Source: Actinomycetes bacterium (GTDB taxonomy: Bacteria > Actinomycetota > Acidimicrobiia > Acidimicrobiales > CADCSY01). From it: 22,777 nucleotides of DNA. A program made the position numbers and the translations under genes. Positions 6,697-14,639 of this stretch are shown here, one piece after another. The notes under the pieces are model-generated. The model was given only the letters and a program-made list of their open reading frames with translations. It did no database searches and was not told the DNA's origin. Position 1 is the first letter of the stretch; each line of letters starts with the position of its first letter. The stretch is taken from assembly GCA_025464025.1 (NCBI GenBank), contig JAODBP010000271.1, forward strand, positions 1 to 22,777, written 5' to 3'.

Positions 6697-7971
6697 GTGG
6701 GGATCCGCATCAACCAGAACGTGATGGCGATGAACGCCTACCGGAACCTGACCACTTCCGAAGGTCAGCTGTCCCGGAGCCTCGAGCGCCTGTCGTCCGG
6801 CTTCCGGATCAACCGGGCCGCTGACGACGCCGCTGGCCTCGTCATCTCGGAAGGCCTGCGCTCGCAGGTCATGGGCCTCAAGATGGCCACCCGGAACGCC
6901 CAGGACGGCGTCTCGGTCGTTCAGACCGCTGAAGGTGCCCTCACCGAGACGCACTCGATCCTGCAGCGCATGCGTGAGCTGGCGGTGCAGGCGGCCTCGA
7001 CCGGTTCTTCCGACCAGCCGTCCCGTGACGCCGCCCAGACCGAAGTCGTCCAGCTCAAGGCGGAACTGGACCGCATCGCCAACACCACCAAGTTCGGTGC
7101 CCAGACGCTGCTCAACGGCAGCTACGGCGTGTCGAACAACACGAACAACCCCGTCTCGGGCGTCCCGCTCCAGTCGGCGGCCGCCACGGTCGACGTCACC
7201 ACGGCGAACACGTTCCAGCTCGACGTCGACGGCCAGGCCAACCTGCTCCAGGGTGGCGTGGACGTCGTCCTCACCGGCGGCGTGGTCTACAACGCCACGA
7301 CGAACACCGGTGCCACCGGCGCCAAGGCCCTCGAGACCGACATCAACAACGCCCTCCAGACGGCGTTCACCGGCGCCTACGGCGCCGGCTCGGTCCCGTT
7401 CAGCGCCAAGGTGGGGACCACCGGCACGGGTGCCGCCGCTCGGTTCACGGTGACGTTCAGCAGCACGAACGCCAACCAGACCTTCACCGTGCAGGCCTCG
7501 GGCGCCGACGCGACCTCGGTCAACCTGTTCAACTCGGCGGCCGCCGACAGCTCGGTCACCGGCTCGGGCGGCACGTTCCAGGTCGGCTCCGGGACCTCGT
7601 CGTCGGACCAGATCAACATCACGATCGGCGACATGCGGGCGAGCTCCAGCACGGGCCTCAACCTCTCCGCCGTCGACGTGTCCAACGCCCTGCTGTCGTC
7701 CACCAACCTCAACTCGATCGATGCGGCCATCACGACCGTCTCGACCCTCCGAGGCAACCTGGGCGCCTTCCAGAACCGGTTCGAGCGCACGATCTCGAAC
7801 CTCTCGGTCACCACCGAGAACCTCTCCGCTTCGGAGTCCCGGATCCGGGACACCGACATGGCGTCGGAGATGATGAGCTTCACCCGGGCGCAGATCCTGC
7901 AGCAGGCCGGTACGGCCATGCTGGCGCAGGCCAACGCCGTCCCGCAGACCGTCCTGCAGCTCCTCAAGTAA
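6697..7971 (+). CDS. fliC: Flagellin
   Basis: This is the filament subunit, exported by the flagellar system and polymerised outside the cell. The N-terminal D0/D1 signature is complete (INQNVMAMNAYRNLTTSEGQ, LSRSLERLSSGFRINRAADD, AAGLVISEGLRSQV). So is the C terminus (ENLSASESRIRDTDMASEMM, QQAGTAMLAQANAVPQTVLQ, LLK). At 424 residues it has a modest variable centre (about 150-345) rich in Thr, Ala, Gly and Asn with no cysteine. Residues about 158-275 form a beta-rich module similar to inserts in FlgK and FliD here. It starts at a GTG with an excellent AGGAGG (6685-6690). It has its own sigma-28-like promoter and a strong hairpin after the stop, as expected for a very highly expressed gene. 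Confidence 0.98.
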   Translation: MGIRINQNVMAMNAYRNLTTSEGQLSRSLERLSSGFRINRAADDAAGLVISEGLRSQVMGLKMATRNAQDGVSVVQTAEGALTETHSILQRMRELAVQAASTGSSDQPSRDAAQTEVVQLKAELDRIANTTKFGAQTLLNGSYGVSNNTNNPVSGVPLQSAAATVDVTTANTFQLDVDGQANLLQGGVDVVLTGGVVYNATTNTGATGAKALETDINNALQTAFTGAYGAGSVPFSAKVGTTGTGAAARFTVTFSSTNANQTFTVQASGADATSVNLFNSAAADSSVTGSGGTFQVGSGTSSSDQINITIGDMRASSSTGLNLSAVDVSNALLSSTNLNSIDAAITTVSTLRGNLGAFQNRFERTISNLSVTTENLSASESRIRDTDMASEMMSFTRAQILQQAGTAMLAQANAVPQTVLQLLK

Positions 7972-7982
7972 GGACACCCGAG

Positions 7983-8020
7983 GAGGCCGGGCGGGGGGCG
8001 AAGGCCCGCCGCCCGGCCTC
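7983..8020 (+). terminator. Strong hairpin after flagellin, terminator or attenuator
   Basis: GAGGCCGGGCGG (7983-7994) pairs perfectly with CCGCCCGGCCTC (8009-8020), a 12-bp stem of nearly all G-C pairs. It starts 12 bases after the flagellin stop and ends 15 bases before the flaG ATG. There is no U tract. It should terminate or attenuate transcription and protect the 3' end of flagellin mRNA, so that flagellin is made in excess over FlaG and FliD. Confidence 0.7.
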
Positions 8021-8035
8021 TGACGGACTCACACC

Positions 8036-8380
8036 ATGGGCATCCCGAGCGTCACCGAGATCAGCCACCGGACCCCGGCTCCAATGCCGGTCCCGCCGGT
8101 CGCGTCCGGCGTCCCGGCGTCGGCCGCCCAAGAGGAGAAGAAGGGCACCCCGCAGCCGGTGCACGTCGCCCCCGCTGCGCCACCCCCGCCTCCTCCTCCT
8201 CCTCCGAGCAAGGGCTTCAACATGGATGTCGAGGTCGGCTTCCACGAAGAGACCAACACGAAGATCTACAACTTCGTGGACCCGGACTCCGGCGACACCG
8301 TCGTCCAGATCCCGGTGCAGAACGTCCTCAACCTCGTTGCCTCGATCCTCCGCCGCATGGAGGCCGAAGGGCAGCGATGA
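8036..8380 (+). CDS. flaG: FlaG family flagellar protein
   Basis: The 114-residue product has a FlaG domain in its second half (about 62-110): MDVEVGFHEETNTKIYNFVD, then a DPDSGDTVVQIPVQNVLNLV block matching the family pattern of a beta strand, 'D..tGeVvrQIP' and a helix. FlaG proteins influence filament length or sit near the cap gene; their biochemistry is poorly known. The first half is a proline-rich linker with nine consecutive prolines (about residues 48-56), a sequence that normally needs elongation factor P for translation. It lacks an obvious Shine-Dalgarno and follows the post-flagellin hairpin. Its stop overlaps the fliD start (ATGA). Confidence 0.85.
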   Translation: MGIPSVTEISHRTPAPMPVPPVASGVPASAAQEEKKGTPQPVHVAPAAPPPPPPPPPSKGFNMDVEVGFHEETNTKIYNFVDPDSGDTVVQIPVQNVLNLVASILRRMEAEGQR

Positions 8381-10860
8381 GCAGCATCGGCACGAGCACC
8401 AGCTCGGTCGACGGCCTCGTCTCGGGGCTGGACACGACCGCCCTCATCAACCAGCTGATGGCGGCCGAGAAGGCCCCGCAAGACCAGCTCGTCGCCAAGC
8501 GGGACAAGGCCAAGGCCGTCGTCGCTGCCTACCAGTCGCTGAACACCAAGCTGGCCACGCTGCGGGACGCGGCGGCCAAGCTGGCCGACCCGGCCGGGTG
8601 GAACGTGATGAAGGCGACGTCGTCGTCGACGTCGGTGGCCACGGCGTCGGCTGGGGCCTCGGCCCTCGGCGGCAGCCTCGCCCTCAACGTGCTCCAGCTC
8701 GCCACCTCCGCTGCCGTCGTGTCCTCGGGCACGGCGGCGGCGCTGTCATCGGTCATCACCAGCAGCCCGCTGCTGGTGTCGTCGGGCGGGGCGGCCCTCG
8801 GGGTCGCCACGTTCGGCGGCGGCGGCGCCCTTGCCCTGGGCGCCCACACCATCAAGGTGACCCAGGCCTCGGCCGGCGCGACCAAGACGGCGAGCAACGC
8901 CCTGGCCGCCAGCACGATCATCGGCGCCGGCAACAACAGCTTCAGCGTGGACATCGCCGGCGTCACCAAGAACTACGTGATCGCCAACGGCACCTACTCG
9001 GCCAGTGGCCTCGCCGCCGCTGTCCAGACGGCCACCAACGGGGAGCTCACCGCCAGCGTCGACGGCACCGGGCACCTGGTGCTCAAGACCGTCGCGGAGG
9101 GCAGCGCCGCGACCCTGACCCTGAACGCCGGCGGCACCGCCCTCGCCGACCTCGGCATCACCGGCGGTGACACGGCCGCCGCCGCCACCGTCGGCACCGA
9201 CGGCAAGATCGACGTCGACGGCGTGGTCAGCACCGTCACCGACGTCCGGGCCAGCGTCTCCCAGGTCCTGCCCAGCACCGCCGGCACGATCACCGCCACC
9301 TTCGCCAGCGGCCTCCGGCTCGGCACCGTCAACGCCAAGAACGTCGACACCGGCGACGGCAGCATCAACGCCGTGGTGAACGCGGTCAACGGCGCCAACA
9401 TGGGCGTCACGGCCTCGGCCATCCAGTCGGCGCCCGGGCAGTTCAAGCTCCAGCTGGCGTCGTCGAACACCGGTCTCGGCGGCGCGGTGAGCACGGCCAG
9501 CGGTTCGCTCAGCCTCGGCACGTTCAACTCCATCGGCACCGCCCAGGACGCCAAGGTCACCGTGGGCACCGGCCCAGGTGCCTTCACGGTCAGCTCCTCG
9601 AGCAACCAGATCAGCAACGTGCTGCCGGGCGTGACCATCGCCCTGGTGGCCACGGGCACCACCACGATCACGGTCAACCGCGACAGCGACGCCGTCGCCG
9701 GCAACGTCAGTGGGCTGGTCGACCAGGTGAACGCCGTGCTGACGGAGATCGGCACCCAGACCGCCTACGACCCCGACACGGGCGAGGCCGGCCTGCTCAT
9801 CGGCGACTTCTCGGTCCGGCAGCTCCAGTCGACGTTGGTGAACTCCATCATCAACAGCGTCTCGACCAGCACCGCGGCCACGGCGGCCACCGCCGGGGTG
9901 AGCATCACCAAGACCGGCACGTTCACGTTCGACAAGGCGAAGTTCACCGCCGCCTACAACGCCAACGCCGACGACATCGCCAAGCTCTTCCAGCGGGGTG
10001 GCAGCTCGGCGAGCACGAGCGTGGCGCTGGCGACGTCGACCAACAAGACCCAGGCCGGCAGCTACCCGGTGGTCATCACCCAGGCCGCCACGCAGGGCAA
10101 GGCCACCGGCAGCGTGCTGGGCGGCGGGACGATCACCGGCGCCGAGACGATCGACGTCAAGATCGGCGCCAGCGGGACGGTGATCTCCTACAGCGCCACG
10201 GCAGGCGAGACGCTGCAGTCGATCGCCGACGCCCTCAACCAGCTCGCGGCCACGAACGGCGTCGCCGTCCTCGCCTCGGTGACGGGCAACGCCCTCTCGA
10301 TCAACTCGACCGGCTACGGCGCCAACGCCGCCTTCCAGGTCCGCTCGAGCACGGTGGCCGGCGGCCAGACCGGCATCACCGCCGCGGCCGGCGTCTTCGA
10401 GAACCACGTCGGCACCAACGTGGCCGGCACCATCAACGGGGTCGTCGCGGCGGGCATCGGGCGCCTGCTCCAGGCCCCGCCGACCAATCCGATCCTGGCC
10501 GGCCTCACGTTGACCATCTCGAGCACGGCGGCCGACGTGGCGGGTGCCGGAGGCACCCTCAACCTCGGCAACTTCACCTACGTGCCGGGCGTGGCCCAGC
10601 GCATCGCCTCGGCCGGCACCAACGCCGTCGACGTCGTCTCCGGCACGCTCACCGCCGCCATCAACGGCCGCTCGAGCGAGATCGACGACCTCAACGACCA
10701 GATCGAGGTCTGGGACCGTCGGCTCGCCGACCGCCAGGCCCAGCTCAAGAAGCAGTTCGCCGACATGGAGACGGCGTTGAGCAGCATGAAGCAGCAGAGC
10801 AACTGGCTCGCGAGCCAGGTGAGCACGCTGTCCGCGAACAACAACAACGGAGGGAACTGA
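8377..10860 (+). CDS. fliD: Flagellar filament capping protein FliD (hook-associated protein 2)
   Basis: FliD forms the cap at the filament tip and guides flagellin assembly. The N-terminal FliD domain is clear (VDGLVSGLDTTALINQLMAA, then EKAPQDQLVAKRD, residues 11-43). The C-terminal FliD domain begins around residues 430-545 (AGNVSGLVDQVNAVLTEIGT, DPDTGEAGLLIGDFSVRQL, and a DKAKFTAAYNANADDIAKLF block) and ends in a coiled coil (EIDDLNDQIEVWDRRLADRQ onward). At 827 residues it is much longer than E. coli FliD (468). The excess comes from alanine/threonine-rich beta modules at about 153-265 and 560-655 that look like copies of each other. It starts on ATGA with flaG and ends on TGATG with fliS, so its translation is coupled on both sides. 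Confidence 0.95.
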   Translation: MSSIGTSTSSVDGLVSGLDTTALINQLMAAEKAPQDQLVAKRDKAKAVVAAYQSLNTKLATLRDAAAKLADPAGWNVMKATSSSTSVATASAGASALGGSLALNVLQLATSAAVVSSGTAAALSSVITSSPLLVSSGGAALGVATFGGGGALALGAHTIKVTQASAGATKTASNALAASTIIGAGNNSFSVDIAGVTKNYVIANGTYSASGLAAAVQTATNGELTASVDGTGHLVLKTVAEGSAATLTLNAGGTALADLGITGGDTAAAATVGTDGKIDVDGVVSTVTDVRASVSQVLPSTAGTITATFASGLRLGTVNAKNVDTGDGSINAVVNAVNGANMGVTASAIQSAPGQFKLQLASSNTGLGGAVSTASGSLSLGTFNSIGTAQDAKVTVGTGPGAFTVSSSSNQISNVLPGVTIALVATGTTTITVNRDSDAVAGNVSGLVDQVNAVLTEIGTQTAYDPDTGEAGLLIGDFSVRQLQSTLVNSIINSVSTSTAATAATAGVSITKTGTFTFDKAKFTAAYNANADDIAKLFQRGGSSASTSVALATSTNKTQAGSYPVVITQAATQGKATGSVLGGGTITGAETIDVKIGASGTVISYSATAGETLQSIADALNQLAATNGVAVLASVTGNALSINSTGYGANAAFQVRSSTVAGGQTGITAAAGVFENHVGTNVAGTINGVVAAGIGRLLQAPPTNPILAGLTLTISSTAADVAGAGGTLNLGNFTYVPGVAQRIASAGTNAVDVVSGTLTAAINGRSSEIDDLNDQIEVWDRRLADRQAQLKKQFADMETALSSMKQQSNWLASQVSTLSANNNNGGN

Positions 10861-11258
10861 TGGCCAGGACGGCCGCCGTTCGCACTGCCTATTCCAACGA
10901 CGCCGTGGTGACCACGCCCGAGCGACTCATCACCATGCTCTACGACCGCCTGGTCCGCGACCTGGTCTCGGCCGAGGCCGCCGTCGAGCGCGACGACCAC
11001 GTGGTGAGCCACGAGGTCCTCGTCCACGCCCAGGAGATCGTGTTCGAGCTCCTGTCCGCCCTCGACGTCGACGCCTGGGAGGGAGGCGAGGCCCTCGCCT
11101 CCCTCTACACCTGGCTCCTCCGCCAGCTCGTCGAGGCCAACACGACCAAGGACGCGGCCAAGATCGCCCACTGCCGGAGCCTGGTCGGGCCGCTCGCCGA
11201 GGCCTGGCACGTCGCCGCCAACGAGGTCAGCACGAACGCGTTCGGCGCCGCGGTATGA
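10860..11258 (+). CDS. fliS: Flagellin-specific chaperone FliS
   Basis: FliS binds the C-terminal helices of flagellin in the cytoplasm, prevents premature polymerisation and hands it to the export gate. The 132-residue product shows the family start (YSNDAVVTTPERLITMLYDR followed by LVRDL) and helices ending in SLYTWLLRQLVEANTTKDAA and the LVGPLAEAW segment. Length matches the family (about 130). It begins on a one-base overlap with fliD (TGATG) and overlaps the next small gene by four bases, as in the usual fliD-fliS-fliT arrangement. Confidence 0.95.
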   Translation: MARTAAVRTAYSNDAVVTTPERLITMLYDRLVRDLVSAEAAVERDDHVVSHEVLVHAQEIVFELLSALDVDAWEGGEALASLYTWLLRQLVEANTTKDAAKIAHCRSLVGPLAEAWHVAANEVSTNAFGAAV

Positions 11259-11551
11259 GCTCGTGGGCGGTGACCCTGGACGACTACGAGGCTCGCCTCG
11301 TGGCCCAGCGCGCCGCCCTCGATGCCGGCGGGGCCGGCTCGCTCGCCCCGTTCGTGCCGCCCACCGACCTCGGTCCGCTCCCGGAACCGCTCGCCGAACG
11401 GGCCCGTCGCCTGCTGGCCGACGCCGTCGACCTCGAGCAGGAGCTGACCGACAACGTGGTGGCCCTCGGCCACGACCTCGCCGTCGTGCGCCGGGTCGAG
11501 GCATCCACGGCGACGGCGCCCCACGCTCGCTTCGTCGACATCTCCGCCTGA
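11255..11551 (+). CDS. Small helical protein in the fliT position, function unknown
   Basis: This 98-residue protein has no motif I can assign with certainty. It contains an N-terminal helix (DDYEARLVAQRAALDAG), a proline-rich turn (PFVPPTDLGPLPEP), then a long helix (LAERARRLLADAVDLEQELT, continuing to VVRRVEAS). It follows fliS with an ATGA overlap, exactly where FliT, the chaperone for FliD, is encoded in many bacteria, and it has FliT-like size and helix content. A FliT-like role is plausible from position only. The downstream gene has its own promoter, so this is the end of the fliC-flaG-fliD-fliS unit. Confidence 0.75.
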   Translation: MSSWAVTLDDYEARLVAQRAALDAGGAGSLAPFVPPTDLGPLPEPLAERARRLLADAVDLEQELTDNVVALGHDLAVVRRVEASTATAPHARFVDISA

Positions 11552-11574
11552 TCGGCGCGAACCGGACACGGGGT

Positions 11575-11601
11575 TCAACTCCGCACTTCGGTGGCCGATA
11601 C
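11575..11601 (+). promoter_or_regulatory. Sigma-28-type promoter for fapA
   Basis: TCAA (11575-11578), 15 bases, GCCGATAC (11594-11601). Transcription should start near 11608, essentially at the GTG start codon (11610), so the message would be leaderless. No Shine-Dalgarno is seen, in agreement. Confidence 0.7.
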
Positions 11602-11609
11602 TGGGGCCA

Positions 11610-13205
11610 GTGATCTGGGAGCTCCGAGGCGACGACGTCTGGCTCGCCCTGGCCCCCAACGAGGAGGTCTCGCTCGAGGACCTCGTCGCCGAGACCGTCG
11701 CCGTCGGCTACGAGGACGTCGACGTCCCCGCCCTCGAGGAGGCCCTGGCCGAGCGCCAGGCGCGGCGCGTGGCCGTCGTCGGCGTGGCGCGACGCCCCGG
11801 CTTCGTGGCCGTCACGGTCGACGAGGACGGCATGCGGGCCAGCGTGCGGGTGTACCCGCCCGGCCCCCTCGCCCCGCCGCTGTCGCCCGCCGACGTCCAT
11901 GCCGCGCTGGCCGCCGCCGGCGTCACCTACGGGATCGACGAGGCGGCCATCGACGCCCTCGCCCTCGACAAGCAGGGCGTGCACCCGGTGGCCGCCGGCG
12001 TCGAGCCGATCGACGGCGAGGACGGCGACGTCCACTTCGTCGTCGAGTCGACCCACGAGATCAAGCCGGCGCCACGGGAGGACGGTGGCGTCGACATGTA
12101 CGCCGCCGCCACCATCCCGAAGATCCGGGCCGGCGAGCTGCTCGCCGACGTCATCCCGGAGACGCCGGGCGAGTCGGGTTGGACGGTCCGGGGCGAGGAG
12201 CTCCTCGCCCGGAAGGGCCGCGCGGCCAAGCTGCCCAAGACCAAGAACGTCGAGCTGACCGAGGACGGGATGCAGCTCGTGGCGACCATCGACGGGCTGC
12301 TGGAGCTCTCCCACACCCACATCGCCGTGCGGCCCGACCTCACGATCCCGGGCGACGTCGACTTCGAGACCGGCTCGGTCGACTTCCACGGCGACGTCAT
12401 GGTCAACGGCTCGGTGCGCCCCGGCTTCCACGTGCGCGCCGGCGGCCGGGTCATCGTGGCCGGCGACGTCGAGCAGGCCGAGGTCGAGGCCGAGAGCCTC
12501 GTCTGGGTGCGGGGCGCCATCGTCGGCGACCGCTGCGTCGTGCGCTCCAACGGCGACGTGAAGGTGCGCACCGTGCACGAGGGCCGGGTCGAGGCCCGGG
12601 GCTCGGTCTTCGTGGAGAAGGAGGCCAACGACGCCACGATCCTCGCGTCCCAGGACCTGGTGTTCGAGTCGCCTCGGAACCGCCTCGTCGGCGGGACGGT
12701 GTGGGTCGGCCACGAGGTGATCGCGGCCGAGATCGGCGCGGTGGGCGAGATCGCGACCCGGGTGACGGTGGGCATCGACCCGTTCACCGCCGAGGAGATC
12801 CAGGGCCTCCAGGCCGATCGGACCACCCAGCTCGCCACCCTCGACCGGGTCAAGGCCAGCGTCGGGCAGTTCATCGACAAGCCCGAGCTGGTCGACGCCC
12901 TCGATGCCGACCGGCGGTCAGCCGTGGTCCGCCTGCTCACCGCCCACGAGTCGCTGGTCGAGCGGCTGGCCTCGATCGAGAACCGGCTCGAGGAGCTGCA
13001 GCGGCGGAGCGAGGACGATGGCGTGCCCCGCGTGGTTGCCCGCCTCGCCATGCGCCCCGGCGTCATGCTCACGGTCCGGCGGGCCCGCCGGACGGTCGAC
13101 GTGCCCCGCTTCCGCGTCATGGCCGTCGAGATCGCCGGTGCCATCGAGCTCCAACCCCTCGAGCGCGACGCGGCCCGCATCCCCCGCAGCCACGCCATCA
13201 AGTAG
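11610..13205 (+). CDS. fapA: FapA/DUF342 family beta-helix protein
   Basis: This 531-residue protein has the FapA (DUF342) layout. Residues about 1-160 form an N-terminal domain. About 162-410 are a beta-helix-like region starting MYAAATIPKIRAGELLADVI and running through VDFHGDVMVNGSVRPGFHVR, RAGGRVIVAGDVEQAEVEAE, LVWVRGAIVGDRCVVRSNGD. A C-terminal helical, probably coiled-coil part (about 400-480; LQADRTTQLATLDRVKASVG) is followed by a short basic tail. The family is named flagellar assembly protein A and is linked to polymer-forming and cell-envelope proteins; its exact function is unsettled. The sigma-28-like promoter ties it to the flagellar regulon. It starts at a GTG that coincides with the predicted transcription start and ends 19 bases from the convergent RNB gene. 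Confidence 0.85.
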   Translation: MIWELRGDDVWLALAPNEEVSLEDLVAETVAVGYEDVDVPALEEALAERQARRVAVVGVARRPGFVAVTVDEDGMRASVRVYPPGPLAPPLSPADVHAALAAAGVTYGIDEAAIDALALDKQGVHPVAAGVEPIDGEDGDVHFVVESTHEIKPAPREDGGVDMYAAATIPKIRAGELLADVIPETPGESGWTVRGEELLARKGRAAKLPKTKNVELTEDGMQLVATIDGLLELSHTHIAVRPDLTIPGDVDFETGSVDFHGDVMVNGSVRPGFHVRAGGRVIVAGDVEQAEVEAESLVWVRGAIVGDRCVVRSNGDVKVRTVHEGRVEARGSVFVEKEANDATILASQDLVFESPRNRLVGGTVWVGHEVIAAEIGAVGEIATRVTVGIDPFTAEEIQGLQADRTTQLATLDRVKASVGQFIDKPELVDALDADRRSAVVRLLTAHESLVERLASIENRLEELQRRSEDDGVPRVVARLAMRPGVMLTVRRARRTVDVPRFRVMAVEIAGAIELQPLERDAARIPRSHAIK

Positions 13206-13224
13206 GGCAACCAGGTCAACGAGG

Positions 13225-14598
13225 TCAGACCGTCTCGAAGCGGACCTTCCGGGCGCTGGGGTCGGCCTCGACGAGGCGGACGGTGACCGTCTCCCCCACC
13301 GGGAGGTGGACGCCCCGGACCGGCGCCCGCACGGCCGGGTCGGCCAGCTGCACCGTGCCCTTGCCGGCCTCGGCGTCGACGACGGTGGCCCGGAACTCCT
13401 GGCCCACCGACGGTCGCAGCACGATGGCCTCGGCCAGATCGAGGCCGGCCCGCTCGAGGGCGTGAGCCCGGTGGTCGGCGCCGGCCATCAGCTCGGGCAG
13501 GGCAGGTAGGGCGGTGCGGGCCCAGTCGGGCACCGGCTCCCCCGCCGCCAGGGCCAGGCACACCTCGCTCACGAACCGGTCGGCGAGCCGCCGCAGCGGC
13601 GCCGTGCAGTGGGCGTACGCCGCGCCGACGGCGCTGTGGAGCACCTGGTCGGGCACGTTCCCGTCGAAGGCCGTATAGCCGGCACCCCGCAGGAGCCGGG
13701 GCGCGAGGTCGAGCACGGCCGCGGCCCGCCCGTCGGCCGGGTCGAGGTCGGAGAGGACCTCCCCGTAGGACCGACCCTCGGGCCACTCGAGGCCGAGGGC
13801 GAGGGCGCTGCGGCGCAGCGAGGCCACGTCCGCCGGTGCCGGCGGGGGCAGCGTGCGGAGGAGGCCGACCTTCCCGGCCAGCATGAGGGCGGCCGCGGCC
13901 CGGCCGGTGAGCAGGCTGATCTGCTCGTTCCACCGCTCGGAGGCCAGCGGCACCCGGAAGCGCAGGGTGGGGCGATCGCCCTCGAGCAGCACCTCCTGCT
14001 CCGGCGTCGGTAGGGAAAGGGCCCCGCGGGCCCGGGCGTCGGCCATCAGCAGCTCGCCCACCTGGCGGAGCTCGGGCTCGGCCATCGCCTGCTGGTAGTC
14101 GAGCTGGCGCCGCGACCGCACCAGGGCCCGCCGCACGTCGGTGCCCACGAGCGACCCGGCCCGATCGAGGTCGAGCGTCCAGAGCACGGCCGGGCGGTGC
14201 TCGCCCGGCAGCAGGCTGGCCCGTCCCTCGGAGAGCTCGGGCGGCAGCATCGGGACCCGGGTGTCCGGGGCGTACAACGTCTCGCCCCGGCGCCGGCTCT
14301 CGGCATCGAGGGCGCCGCCGGGCCGGACGAACGCCCCAACGTCGGCGATGGCGTAGACGACCCGCCAGCCGTCGTCCTGCCGACCGAGCCACATGGCCTG
14401 GTCGAGGTCGCGGCTTCCCGGCGGGTCCACGGTGAACAGCTCGACATCGGTCCGGTCCAGCGCCGGCGGCGGTGGTGCCGCGACCACCGCTTCGGCCTGC
14501 GCCTCGGCCGGGAACGCCTCGACCACCCCCAGCTCGGTCCGGAGGTCGGCCCAGCTGGGCACGACCTCGGCGGGCAGGTGGAGCCGGCTCATCCGCAC
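13225..14598 (-). CDS. RNB-domain ribonuclease (RNase II/R superfamily, short actinobacterial type)
   Basis: This is a predicted 3'-5' exoribonuclease of 457 residues, lacking the N-terminal cold-shock domains of RNase II and RNase R. The RNB active-site segment is visible at residues 54-70 (FTVDPPGSRDLDQAM), with Asp58, Asp64 and Asp66 matching three of the four metal-binding aspartates of E. coli RNase II; the fourth is Gln67. The conserved YAIADVGAFVRPGGALDAES block, the PMLPPELSEGRASLLPGEHR segment and the AHCTAPLRRLADRFV motif follow. A small OB-fold-like domain ends the protein. I chose the GTG at 14598 because TACGGT lies exactly six bases upstream, a leaderless signature; an ATG two codons later is the alternative. 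It is the only minus-strand gene inside the flagellar locus and has no evident motility role. Confidence 0.9.
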   Translation of the reverse strand: MRMSRLHLPAEVVPSWADLRTELGVVEAFPAEAQAEAVVAAPPPPALDRTDVELFTVDPPGSRDLDQAMWLGRQDDGWRVVYAIADVGAFVRPGGALDAESRRRGETLYAPDTRVPMLPPELSEGRASLLPGEHRPAVLWTLDLDRAGSLVGTDVRRALVRSRRQLDYQQAMAEPELRQVGELLMADARARGALSLPTPEQEVLLEGDRPTLRFRVPLASERWNEQISLLTGRAAAALMLAGKVGLLRTLPPPAPADVASLRRSALALGLEWPEGRSYGEVLSDLDPADGRAAAVLDLAPRLLRGAGYTAFDGNVPDQVLHSAVGAAYAHCTAPLRRLADRFVSEVCLALAAGEPVPDWARTALPALPELMAGADHRAHALERAGLDLAEAIVLRPSVGQEFRATVVDAEAGKGTVQLADPAVRAPVRGVHLPVGETVTVRLVEADPSARKVRFETV

Positions 14599-14604
14599 GC
14601 CTCG

Positions 14605-14610
14605 ACCGTA
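14605..14610 (-). promoter_or_regulatory. Possible -10 element of a leaderless RNB ribonuclease promoter
   Basis: On the minus strand TACGGT is followed by exactly six bases and the GTG at 14598. This is the TANNNT-N6-start layout of actinobacterial leaderless genes and the same as upstream of csrA. No convincing -35 box is seen. Confidence 0.4.
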
Positions 14611-14639
14611 GGCGGCGGCGACGAATGCGCCCGAACACC

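Noticed and set aside
12822..12829. Other GCCGAT sequences inside genes (for example near 12007, 12822, 14747, 17549 and 17928)
   Set aside because: None has TCAA or TCAC 15 bases upstream, and most lie within coding sequence.
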